A stretch of DNA of 34,649 bases, from positions 1 through 34,649 of the forward strand of contig CAIJPE010000366.1 in NCBI GenBank assembly GCA_903822435.1, read 5' to 3'. Position 1 is the first letter of the stretch, and each line of letters starts with the position of its first letter. The position numbers were made by a program, and so were the translations under genes. This DNA comes from an uncultured beta proteobacterium (GTDB lineage Bacteria > Pseudomonadota > Gammaproteobacteria > Burkholderiales > Burkholderiaceae_C). The notes under the pieces were generated by a model. The model had not been told where the DNA came from. It did no database searches and worked only from the letters and a program-made list of their open reading frames with translations. Shown here one piece after another: positions 22,701 through 33,681 of this stretch.

Positions 22701-23671
22701 TCCGCGGGTTCGGCGCTGGCAGCACCGCCCGTGTGGTCCAGGTCGGGCCGGTGCCAGGGGTCGACGTGCGTCATGAGGTTGAGCACGCGGTGGCGTTCCA
22801 GCACGCGCTTCTGGGCCAGCACGGCGATGTCGTGGCCGGCTTCCACGGTGATGGTGGCGTCCACCTCGAGGTGCGCGTCCACCACGATCAGGTCGCCCAT
22901 CTTGCGGGTGCGCACGTCGTGCACGTTCTGCACGCCCGGGGTCTCGGCCAGGGTCTGGCGGATGGCCTGCACCTCCTGCTCGTCCACCGAGCGGTCGACC
23001 AGGTCGTGCAGCGCGTCCCAGGCAAATCCGAAGCCCATCTTGACCACCAGGCAGCCCACGATGAAAGCCGCGATCGGGTCCAGGATCGGATAGCCCGCCA
23101 GGTTGCCGGCCACCCCCACGCCCACCACCAGCGACGACGCCGCATCCGAGCGCGCATGCCAGGCGTTGGCCACCAGCATGCTGGACTTCACGCGGGTGGC
23201 CACCGCCAGCATGTATCGGAACAGGCCTTCCTTGGCCACCAGTGCCACGCCAGCCACCCACAGCGCCACCGCATGCACCTGCGACACGGTCTCGGGCGCC
23301 ACCAGCTTGCCGTAGGCCGACCACAGCATGCCCAGGCCCACGGCCAGCAGCAGCACCCCCAGCACCAGCGACGCCGCGGTCTCGAAACGCTGATGGCCGT
23401 AAGGGTGGTCCTGGTCGGCGACCTTCTTGGCATGGTGGCCCGCAAACAGCACCACGAAGTCAGACAGCAGGTCCGACAGCGAGTGCACACCGTCGGCCAC
23501 CAGGCCCTGCGAATGCGCCATCACGCCCACCACGACCTGCGTCGCGCTGAGCACGAGGTTGACGGCCACGCTCACCCAGGTGCTGCGCGCGGCGGCACGG
23601 GCCCGGTCCTCGGGCGCGTGCTCGGGGTGTTCGTGGTCTTCGGAAAGTCCGGAAAAGGGCATGGGCAGCAT
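22670..23671 (-). CDS. Cation diffusion facilitator metal efflux transporter
   Basis: A 333-residue protein from ATG 23671; a second ATG at 23662 is also possible. A His/Asp/Glu-rich N-terminus (DHEHPEHAPED) precedes six membrane helices. Metal-site motifs are HSLSD in helix two (HxxxD, within ADGVHSLSDLLSD) and HARSD in helix five (HxxxD). The HD-HD set is typical of zinc-transporting members. HPYGHQRFET lies in the loop between helices two and three. The cytosolic domain after residue 215 has VDEQEVQAIRQTL, RKMGDLIVVDAHLEVD and VLERHRVLNLMTHVDP. The family exports divalent metals in exchange for protons. The 3' end overlaps the convergent peptidase gene by 31 bp. The metal is inferred from motifs only. 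Confidence 0.92.
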   Translation of the reverse strand: MLPMPFSGLSEDHEHPEHAPEDRARAAARSTWVSVAVNLVLSATQVVVGVMAHSQGLVADGVHSLSDLLSDFVVLFAGHHAKKVADQDHPYGHQRFETAASLVLGVLLLAVGLGMLWSAYGKLVAPETVSQVHAVALWVAGVALVAKEGLFRYMLAVATRVKSSMLVANAWHARSDAASSLVVGVGVAGNLAGYPILDPIAAFIVGCLVVKMGFGFAWDALHDLVDRSVDEQEVQAIRQTLAETPGVQNVHDVRTRKMGDLIVVDAHLEVDATITVEAGHDIAVLAQKRVLERHRVLNLMTHVDPWHRPDLDHTGGAASAEPADQRPLPARAA

Positions 23672-23791
23672 GACCCCGGGGCCGCCGGCCAGCCTGAGGG
23701 GCCGGCCCGGAACCGGGAATCGTTGAACAGTGCCCAGATTAACGCACACCGGCCTGCCGCGCCGGCGGGCCCGGACGCGGCGCTCGGCGCC

Positions 23792-23998
23792 TTAAGGGGC
23801 CGTCAGCGCGGCCGGCGTGTCGGCTGCCGGCACGGCGCCGGTCCCGGCGGCGGACATGACGGCCGTCGGGCCGTGCGGCGGGGCCAGGCTCAGTTCGGCT
23901 TGGCCGATCGCCGCCATGAGGGCCATGAGGACGGTCAAAGTCGGGCCCGGGCCCTGATCGGCATAGGCTTTGGCAAGTCGGGCGAGATCGAGTTTCAC
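23792..23998 (-). CDS. Small protein of unknown function (68 residues)
   Basis: The open frame continues upstream, but GTG 23998-23996 has an ideal AGGAG six bases before it, so I take it as the start. The product begins MKLDLARLAKAYADQGPGPT, then a hydrophobic, Met-rich stretch LTVLMALMAAIGQAEL, and ends in a low-complexity Ala/Pro/Thr tail. No family is recognised. The hydrophobic stretch could be one membrane helix or the buried face of an amphipathic helix. It lies 138 bp after kdpE on the same strand and 120 bp before the cation-efflux gene start. The strong ribosome site argues that it is real; a shadow ORF would not be expected to have one. Confidence 0.45.
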   Translation of the reverse strand: MKLDLARLAKAYADQGPGPTLTVLMALMAAIGQAELSLAPPHGPTAVMSAAGTGAVPAADTPAALTAP

Positions 23999-24136
23999 GG
24001 CGTACTCCTGCGGCAAGGGCATCGCGGATGATTCGGCGGGTTCCCTCTCCAATATCGGAACGATGGCGCCAAACCGGACACCGCGCATCGGGTGATTTGA
24101 TGAAACTGTCGCGGCCCGGCGGGTCGGCGGGCGCTC

Positions 24137-24831
<695 letters not shown>

Positions 24832-24832
<1 letters not shown>

Positions 24833-27549
24833 CAGGCGGGCGGCGGCGTGGGCATGGCGCTGGCCTCATCTTCGTTCAGATCCAGGCCCGGCGGGGTGCC
24901 CAGCGGCAGGGTGAACGCGAAGACCGCGCCGCCGCCCGGCGCCGGTCGCACCCCGATGCGGCCGCGATGGGCCTGGACGATGGAACGGCAGATGGCCAGG
25001 CCCAGGCCCATGCCGGGGGTGGCCGACTCGGGCTGGCCCCGCGCGAACTTTTCGAAAATCAACTCTTCGCGGCCCGCCGGCACGCCAGGGCCGTGGTCGA
25101 TCACCAGCACCTCGGCCTGGCCATCCAGCGGGCGCGCCACGATTTCCACCGGCGAATCCGCCGGCGTGTACTTGCCGGCGTTTTCCAGCAGGTTGGCGAC
25201 CACGCGCTCGATCAGCACGGCATCGCACTCCACCAGCGGCAGTGCCGGGTCGATCCGCACCCCGATGCGCCGCGTGCCCAGGGCCGCCTGGGTCGACTTG
25301 ATGGCGCTGCCGATGATCTCCTCCAGCGACTGCCACTCCAGGCGCAGCCGCACCTCGCCGCTCTGGATGCGCGCCATGTCCAGCAGGTTGGTCACCATGC
25401 CCGTCATGCGCCGGGTCTTCTCGGCCATGGCCTCGGCCAGGGTGTGCTGCGCGGGGCTCAGCGGCGGCTGGCTGAGGGCCAGGGTGTCGGCCAGGCCCAG
25501 CAGCGCGGCCAGCGGCGTGCGCAGGTCGTGCGACATCGTGGACAGCAGCGAGTTGCGCAGCCGCTCGGACTCCATCTGCACCGTGGCGTGCTGCGCCACG
25601 TCGATGTAGTGCACGCGCTCCAGCGCCATGGCCGTCAGCGCCGCGAAGGTCTCCAGGTGCTGGCGTTGTTCCGGCACCAGCAGCAGCCGCGGGTCGGCCG
25701 GCTGCACGGCCAGCACGCCGCGCGAGCGCATGGGGGCCTTCAGCGGCAGGTACAGCCACGCGCTGCCGGCCAGCGTGTGGGTGCCCAGGCCTGCCGGCTC
25801 CTGGCGGTCGAGCGTCCACTGCGCCGTGCCGCGGTCCAGGCCCGCGGCCGGCGCGGCCGGCTCGCGCAGGTGCTCGTCGGCGTCCAGCACGAAGATCGCG
25901 GCGCGGGCCTGGAATTCGCGGGCGATGACGGCCTGCGCCACTTCCACGGCGTGCTCGACGGTGAGGATGTTCGACAGGTCGCGCGCCGCTTCGAACAGCG
26001 CCCGCGAGCGCGTTTCGCGGCTGCGCGCCACCTGCGCCTCGAAGCGCAGGCCAGCCGTGAGCTGGCCGGTGACCAGCCCCACCACCAGCATCACGGCGAA
26101 GGTCAGCAGGTACTGCACGTCGGCCACCGCGAACGAGAGCCTGGGCGGCACGAAGAAGAAATCGAAGGCAGCCACGTTGAGGAAAGCGGCCAGCACGGCC
26201 GGGCCACGGCCCAGCCACACGGCCACGCCCACCACCCCCAGCAGGAACACCATCACGATGTTGGCCAGGTCGAAGTAAGGCACCAGCCCATGCGCGAGCA
26301 AGGTCGTGCCGGCGCAGGCCGCGGCGGCCTGGGCATAGCCCGGCCACTGCGCACCGGTGGCCCCGGCCTGGTCGGCCGCCAGAGGCCGGGGCACTGGCTG
26401 CGGCCGCGCCGCGCCGGGCTGGCCCACCTCGACGCGGTCCATCTCGGGGGCCAAGGTGGCCAGCGCCTGGCCCAGCGAGCGCCGGGGCAGCCAGCGCGGC
26501 GCCTGGCTCTGGCCCATGATCAGCTTGGGCAGGTTGTGCGCCCTGGCGTGGCTCACCAGCGCCTGGGCGATGCCCTGCGCCGGCAGCACCGCCGTGCGCG
26601 CGCCCAGCGATTCGGCCAGCTTCACGGCCTGCAGGATGGCCTCGCGCCGGGGGCCGTCCAGCCGCTGCACGGCGGGGGTCTCCACCAGCACCGCGTGCCA
26701 CGTGACCGCCAGTTGCTGCGCCAGCCGCGCAGCGCTGCGCACCACGTGCTCGGCACCCGGGCGCGGGCCGATGCAGCACAGGATGCCGTCCTCGGTCTTC
26801 CAGACACGGCCGATGGCGCGGTCGCTGCGCCAGGCCTGCACGTCGTCTTCCACGCGGGCGGCGGTGCGGCGCAGCGCCAACTCGCGCAAGGCCATCAGGT
26901 TGCCCTTGCGGAAGAAGTGCTTCGCCGCCCGCTCGGCCTGCGCGGGCAGGTACACCTTGCCTGCCGCCAGCCGCTGGATCAGCTCGTCGGCCGGCGTGTC
27001 CACCAGCACTACTTCGTCGGCGCTGTCGAAGAAGGTGTCGGGCAGCGTCTCTTGCACCGCGATGCCCGTGATGCCGCCCACCACGTCGTTCAGGCTCTCC
27101 AGGTGCTGCACGTTGAGCGTGCTCCACACGTCGATGCCCGCGGCCAGCAGCTCTTCCACGTCCTGCCAGCGCTTGGGGTGGCGCGAGCCGGGCACGTTGG
27201 CGTGGGCCAGCTCGTCCACCAGCACCAGACCCAGCCCGCGGGCGAGCGCGCCGTCGAGGTCGAATTCCACCAGGCGCCGGCCGCGGTGGTCCAGGCGGGC
27301 TGGCGGCAGCATCGGCAGGCCCTGCAGAAGCGCCGCGGTGTCGCTTCGGCCGTGGGTCTCGACCACGCCGGCCAGCACCTCGCCGCCCTCGGCCATGCGC
27401 TGGCGAGCCGCCAGCAGCATCGCGTAGGTCTTGCCCACGCCGGCCGATGCGCCGAAGTAGATGCGCAGCCGGCCGCGGGCCGCCCGCGCCTCGTGCTGGC
27501 GCAGGCGCGCCAGCAGCACGTCGGGGTCGGGGCGCTCGGGCTCGGCCAA
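24832..27549 (-). CDS. kdpD: KdpD potassium/turgor sensor kinase
   Basis: A 905-residue protein from TTG 27549; the conserved RPDPDVLLARL follows at once, so this start is preferred over GTG 27519. The N-terminal KdpD domain has Walker A GASAGVGKT at 33-41 and Walker B VLVDELAHAN at 109-118. A universal stress protein-like domain spans about 250-375. Four short membrane helices lie at about 405-500, then a GAF-like region to 650. The HisKA site is His674 in MSHDLRTPL; the ATPase domain has Asn786 and Asn790 (ANLLENAGKY), DHGPGVP and GMGLGLAIC. All motifs are intact. KdpD senses low potassium and phosphorylates KdpE. It starts 4 bp after kdpC and overlaps kdpE by one base. Confidence 0.96.
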
Positions 27550-27553
27550 GGGT

Positions 27554-28129
27554 TCAGTCCGGCACGCCGTCCAGCGCCCGGTTGAGGGCCAGCACGTTCA
27601 CCCGCGGCTCGCCCAGGAAGCCCAGTTGCCGGCCCTGTGCGTGCGCCGCGATCAGCCGCTGCACCTGCTCCGGCGGCACCTGCCGCAGCCGGGCGATGCG
27701 CGGAGCCTGGTATTGCGCGGCGGCCAGGCTGATGTCGGGGTCCAGCCCGCTGGCGGAAGTGGTCACCAGGTCGACAGGGATCGGCGCGGTGTTGCCGGGG
27801 TCGGCGGCGCGCAGCGCGTCGATGCGGCCCTTGACGGCATCCACCAGCGCGGGGTTGAGCGGGCCGAGGTTGGAGCCGCCGGAATTGGCCGCGTTGTAGG
27901 GCATGGGGCCGGTGGCCGAAGGGCGGCCCCAGAAGTGGCGAGGATCGGTGAAATTCTGACCGATCAGCGCCGAGCCCACCGGCTGGCCCGTCGGCCCCAC
28001 CAGGCTGCCGCCAGCCTGCCGGGTAAAGGCGGCCTGGCCGATGCCGGTGACGACCAAGGGATACAGGCAGCCGGTGAGCGCCGACAGCAGCGCGAACATC
28101 ACCAGGGCCGGACGGAGAACGGTCATCAT
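27554..28129 (-). CDS. kdpC: KdpC subunit of the potassium-transporting ATPase
   Basis: A 191-residue single-span membrane protein. Two adjacent ATGs are available; ATG 28129 has AAGGAG eight bases upstream and is chosen. The N-terminal helix [21 protein letters not shown] is followed by the conserved [20 protein letters not shown], then [10 protein letters not shown] and [15 protein letters not shown], which identify KdpC. The C-terminal [13 protein letters not shown] is also typical. KdpC stabilises the KdpFABC complex and raises its nucleotide affinity. It begins 17 bp after kdpB. Confidence 0.95.
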   Translation of the reverse strand: MMTVLRPALVMFALLSALTGCLYPLVVTGIGQAAFTRQAGGSLVGPTGQPVGSALIGQNFTDPRHFWGRPSATGPMPYNAANSGGSNLGPLNPALVDAVKGRIDALRAADPGNTAPIPVDLVTTSASGLDPDISLAAAQYQAPRIARLRQVPPEQVQRLIAAHAQGRQLGFLGEPRVNVLALNRALDGVPD

Positions 28130-28146
28130 GGAAAGGGCTCCTTGCT

Positions 28147-30224
<2,078 letters not shown>

Positions 30225-30228
<4 letters not shown>

Positions 30229-30284
30229 GAGGGCGTCCGGTCGTTCGCGGGGGGGTTGAAGCGCAGGGTCGTGGATGCGCTCAT
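30225..30284 (-). CDS. 19-residue mini-ORF linking kdpA and kdpB
   Basis: The 52-bp gap between kdpA and kdpB is bridged exactly by a 20-codon frame, [19 protein letters not shown] and stop. Its ATG (30284-30282) overlaps the kdpA TGA as ATGA, and its TGA (30227-30225) overlaps the kdpB ATG as ATGA. Termination-reinitiation from kdpA into kdpB through this peptide would be natural, since kdpB lacks its own strong ribosome site. The peptide itself has no recognisable family and may have no function beyond coupling. Confidence 0.5.
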
Positions 30285-32089
30285 CGCCCTGCCCCCGGCA
30301 TCAGGTGTTCCACCACCGGCCCGAGAGCCAGCGCGGGCACGTAGTTCAACAAGCCCACCAGCAGCACGGTGCCGATCAGCAAGGCCACGAACAGCGGCCC
30401 GTGCGTGGGCAGCGTGCCGGCCGTGACCGCCATTCGCTTCTTGGCCGCCAGCGAGCCCGCGATGGCCAGCACCGGCACGATCACGCCGAAGCGGCCGAAG
30501 GCCATCACCACGGCCAGCAGCACGTTGTAGAAGGGCGTGTTGGCCGACAACCCCGCAAACGCACTGCCGTTGTTGTTGCCGGCCGAGGTCAGCGCATACA
30601 GGATCTCCGAGAAGCCATGCGGCCCCGGGTTGGCGATGCCCGCGCGGCCGGCCTCGGTCATCACTGCCACGGCCGTACCGGCCAGCACCAGGATCGGTGT
30701 CACGAGGATGGCGATGGCCGTCATCTTCATTTCCACCGTCTCGATCTTCTTGCCCAGGTATTCGGGCGTGCGGCCGATCATCAGCCCGGCGATGAACACG
30801 GCCAGGATGGCGAAGACCAGCATGCCATACAGGCCCGAGCCCACGCCGCCGAAGACCACCTCGCCCAACTGCATCAACACGATCGGCACCATCCCGCCGA
30901 GCGGCGTGAAGGAGTCGTGCATGCCGTTGACCGCCCCGCACGAGGCCGCGGTGGTGATGGCGGCGAACAGGCCCGATGCGGCGATGCCGAAACGCACCTC
31001 CTTGCCTTCCATGTTGCCGCCCGACTGCGTGGCGCTGGCCGCGGGGTCGGTGCCCAGCGCCGTGAGCAGCGGGTTGCCGGCCTGCTCCTGCACGGTGACC
31101 GCCACCACCGCCACGATGAAGATCAGGCTCATGGCCGTCAGCACCGCCAGACCTTGCCGCGGGTCGCCCACCATGCGGCCGAACATGAACACCAGCGCGG
31201 CAGGGATCAGGAAGATCGACACCATCTGCGCGAAGTTGGTCAGCGGTGTCGGGTTCTCGAAGGGATGTGCCGAGTTGGCGTTGAAGAAGCCCCCGCCGTT
31301 GGTGCCCAGCATCTTGATGGCCTCCTGCGAGGCCACCGGCCCCATGGCCAGCGATTGCTTGTCGGACTTCTGGTCCTCCATGAGCGGCTGGCCCTTGGCG
31401 TCCTTGAGCGGCTGCCCGTCGGCGCCGTTCTTGGGCTGCTGCCAGGTGTTGACCTCCAGGGTGCTGACGTCCTGGTAGGCCCGGAAGTTCTGGATGACGC
31501 CCTGCCCCACCAGGAAAACCGCGAACACCAGCGACAGCGGCAAGAGCACATAGAGCGTCATGCGGGTCAGGTCGACCCAGACATTGCCGATGACCGCCGA
31601 CGACCGCGCCGCGAAGCCCCGCACCAACGCCACCACCACCACGATGCCGGTGGCAGCCGACGCGAAGTTCTGCACCGTCAGGGCCAGCATCTGCGTCAGG
31701 TAGCTCAGGGTGGATTCGCCGCCATAGCCCTGCCAATCGGTGTTGGTGACGAAGCTCACCGCCGTGTTGAAGGACGAATCGGCCGAGACCGCGGCCATGG
31801 CCTGCGGATTCAGCGGCAGCAGGCCCTGCAAACGCTGGAGGGCATAGACCGCCAGCACGCCCAGGAAGTTGAAAGCCACCAGCCCCGTGGCATAGGCGCG
31901 CCAGCCCATGCCCGCCGCGGGGTCCACGCCCGCCAGCCGGTAGGCCGCGCGCTCGGCGGCCTGCACCGGCTTGAGCCAGCCGGGCAGGCGGCCCTCGGCC
32001 AACGCCTCCAGTCAGCGCCCCAGCGGCCACGCCAGTGCCAGCAGCACGGCGAAGAAGGCCACGAGTTGGATTCCTGCCTGCGAGCCCAT
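30281..32089 (-). CDS. kdpA: KdpA potassium-translocating subunit, interrupted by an in-frame TGA
   Basis: Read from ATG 32089 (GGAG nine bases before it), the frame encodes [20 protein letters not shown] then WPLGR, the normal first helix and PLG motif. It meets TGA at 32014-32012 and continues in the same frame with [15 protein letters not shown] through a complete KdpA to 30281, 602 codons in all. The rest is intact: the first selectivity loop [67 protein letters not shown] and the closing [17 protein letters not shown] for TGG (Trp) is the simplest change. A TTG at 32002 could start a 573-residue form lacking helix one, but that would be an odd KdpA. It may be a recent loss-of-function mutation or a sequence error. 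Confidence 0.9.
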
Positions 32090-32178
32090 CAGAAGGTCTC
32101 CGCCTTCAACAGGGCATAGAGCAGGTAGACGAACAGGCCCGCCGTCACCGCGGCGGCCAGCGGGAGCATCGGGTTCAT
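32089..32178 (-). CDS. kdpF: KdpF small membrane subunit
   Basis: A 29-residue single-helix peptide, MNPMLPLAAAVTAGL then FVYLLYALLKAETF. The closing Y-L-x-Y-A-L-[LI]-x-x-E-x-F is the standard KdpF ending. KdpF sits at the interface of KdpA and KdpB and stabilises the complex. Its ATG overlaps the preceding 30-codon ORF as ATGA, and its TGA overlaps the kdpA ATG as TGATG, so all three are coupled. It is too short for many gene finders. Confidence 0.9.
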   Translation of the reverse strand: MNPMLPLAAAVTAGLFVYLLYALLKAETF

Positions 32179-32267
32179 GGGCGGGCTCCCAGGCTGTCGC
32201 AGAGCACGACCAGCCCGTGCAGGCAGGCCCACAGCAGCGCCGTGAGAGCGAGATAGATGAAGTCCAT
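32175..32267 (-). CDS. 30-residue hydrophobic ORF leading the kdp operon
   Basis: ATG 32267 opens a 30-codon frame, MDFIYLALTALLWACLHGLV then VLCDSLGARP, ending in a TGA that overlaps the kdpF start as ATGA. It would be one membrane helix followed by a short polar tail. I recall similar one-helix ORFs in front of kdpF in other proteobacterial kdp loci, but they have no firm name. The hydrophobic composition and exact overlap argue that it is translated. There is no clear Shine-Dalgarno before it. It might be an extra subunit of the pump or a leader peptide. Confidence 0.55.
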   Translation of the reverse strand: MDFIYLALTALLWACLHGLVVLCDSLGARP

Positions 32268-32317
32268 GGGGTGCCATCGGAAGTGCTTGGAATGCCGCGG
32301 AGCGTACGCACCGCCAC

Positions 32318-32338
32318 ATCAAATCGGCATATAGATTG
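32318..32338 (-). promoter_or_regulatory. AT-rich island, candidate kdp promoter / KdpE site
   Basis: Among GC-rich sequence, this 21-bp stretch carries CTATAT and GATTTGAT on the minus strand, 50-70 bases before the first kdp-operon ORF. That is the expected place for the promoter and KdpE operator. No exact match to the E. coli KdpE site is seen, and the hexamers are uncertain. Confidence 0.3.
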
Positions 32339-32455
32339 CAGCCAGGGCCCGCCCGCCCCGGGCGACCTCTCGGCCGTGGTAGCGTCTAGGCGAACCCTTC
32401 TGCGCCCCTTCAGGCAAGCCATACGGGGCTGCCGCAAGTGGCCAGCGCCTCACGC

Positions 32456-33586
32456 ATGAACCTTCCCCCATACGGGCTCGAACCGCTGGCACCGCGCCCC
32501 TTGCCGATCGTGGTCGTCGGCGCGGGCCTCTCGGGGCTCCTTGCGGCTCACCTGCTGGAACGTGACGGCCTGGACGTCACCCTCGTCGAGGCCCGCAGGC
32601 GCGTCGGCGGGCGCATCCTGGGCCTGGGCACGGACGTTGGCACGCACCGCTTCGACCTCGGCCCTGCCTGGGTCTGGCCCGGCCTCAACGACCGGCTGGT
32701 CCATTGGCTGAGCGAGCTGGGCCTGCCGCTGTTCGAGCAGAACGACCGCGGGGCGGCCCTGGTGGAGCTGGCCTCGAGGGCCGTGCGCCGCCATGCTGCA
32801 GGCTACGCGCAGCAGCCGCCCTCCATGCGGGTGGCGGGCGGCACCGCGGCCCTGACCGATGCGCTGCGGGCGCGGCTGGTCCGAACGCAGCTGCGGCTGG
32901 GCACCCGCGTGCGCGGCCTGGCCGCGGCGCCAGGCGGCACGGTCGCCCTGCAGCTCGAATCCGACGGGAAGCCCGAAACGCTGTCGGCCGCCGCGGTGAT
33001 CCTGGCCCTGCCGCCGAGGCTGCTGGTCGCGGCACTGCAGTGGTCACCGGCGCTGCCCGCCGGGCTGTTGCGGCGCTGGGCCGAGTCGCCCACCTGGATG
33101 GCGGGCCACGCCAAGATGTTGATGGTGTACCGCGCCCCCTTCTGGCGTGCGGCAGGCCTGTCGGGCCAGGCGGTCAGCCAGGCGGGACCGCTGGCGGAGA
33201 TCCACGATGCCGGCGACGCTGAAGGCCACCTTGCGGCCCTGTTCGGTTTCGTCGGGGTGCCTGCCGCATGGCGGCAAAGGATGGGCCGCCAGGCCCTGAT
33301 CGACGCCGCCATGGCGCAGCTGGCGCGGCTCTTCGGCCCCGAGGCGCTGGCGCCCCAGGCCGTGTACCTGCAGGACTGGGCACAAGAGGCCGAGACCGCC
33401 ACGCCCGCCGATGCACAGCCGGGCGGCGAACACCCCGTGCCGATATCCACCGCCTTGCCGGCGCCCTGGCAGGGGTGCGTCCATCTGGCGGGCACGGAGT
33501 TCGCCCCGGACTTTCCCGGCTATCTCGAAGGCGCCGTGTGCGCCGCCGAGCGGGCCGTGCGCGAATTGCAGGCGCTGTCGACTTGA
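32456..33586 (+). CDS. Flavin-containing amine oxidase-like protein
   Basis: A 376-residue FAD protein. ATG 32456 is taken as start; a GTG at 32438 would add six residues. The dinucleotide-binding motif IVVVGAGLSGLLAAHLLERDG at about 18-38 (given here as its core GAGLSG) is followed by the FAD-ribose glutamate in VTLVEARRRVGGR, and DLGPAWVWPG is the next conserved stretch of monoamine oxidases. The C-terminal HLAGTEFAPDFPGYLEGAV is the FAD-closing motif, with the usual tail AAERAV. At 376 residues it is shorter than the roughly 450 typical of monoamine oxidases, with a compact substrate domain. Substrates may be amines or other reduced compounds; none can be assigned. It is divergent from the kdp operon and has no signal peptide. 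Confidence 0.88.
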   Translation: MNLPPYGLEPLAPRPLPIVVVGAGLSGLLAAHLLERDGLDVTLVEARRRVGGRILGLGTDVGTHRFDLGPAWVWPGLNDRLVHWLSELGLPLFEQNDRGAALVELASRAVRRHAAGYAQQPPSMRVAGGTAALTDALRARLVRTQLRLGTRVRGLAAAPGGTVALQLESDGKPETLSAAAVILALPPRLLVAALQWSPALPAGLLRRWAESPTWMAGHAKMLMVYRAPFWRAAGLSGQAVSQAGPLAEIHDAGDAEGHLAALFGFVGVPAAWRQRMGRQALIDAAMAQLARLFGPEALAPQAVYLQDWAQEAETATPADAQPGGEHPVPISTALPAPWQGCVHLAGTEFAPDFPGYLEGAVCAAERAVRELQALST

Positions 33587-33681
33587 CGTTCAAGTCCGGC
33601 CGCGCCGCGCCGAAGAAGATTCCTACTGCCGCGCCGAAGGATCCCTTCGGAGGCAAACGGCCCGCGCTGGAGCGTCAACCC

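Noticed and set aside
24967-27585. 872-codon plus-strand ORF opposite kdpD
   Set aside because: It is antisense to a complete KdpD with all motifs. Its translation is rich in His, Gln, Arg and Gly with no domain, the usual shadow in very GC-rich DNA.
32012-32014. The kdpA TGA as a selenocysteine codon
   Set aside because: KdpA has no selenoprotein members that I know of, and the position follows a membrane helix with no redox role. A Trp to stop change is simpler.
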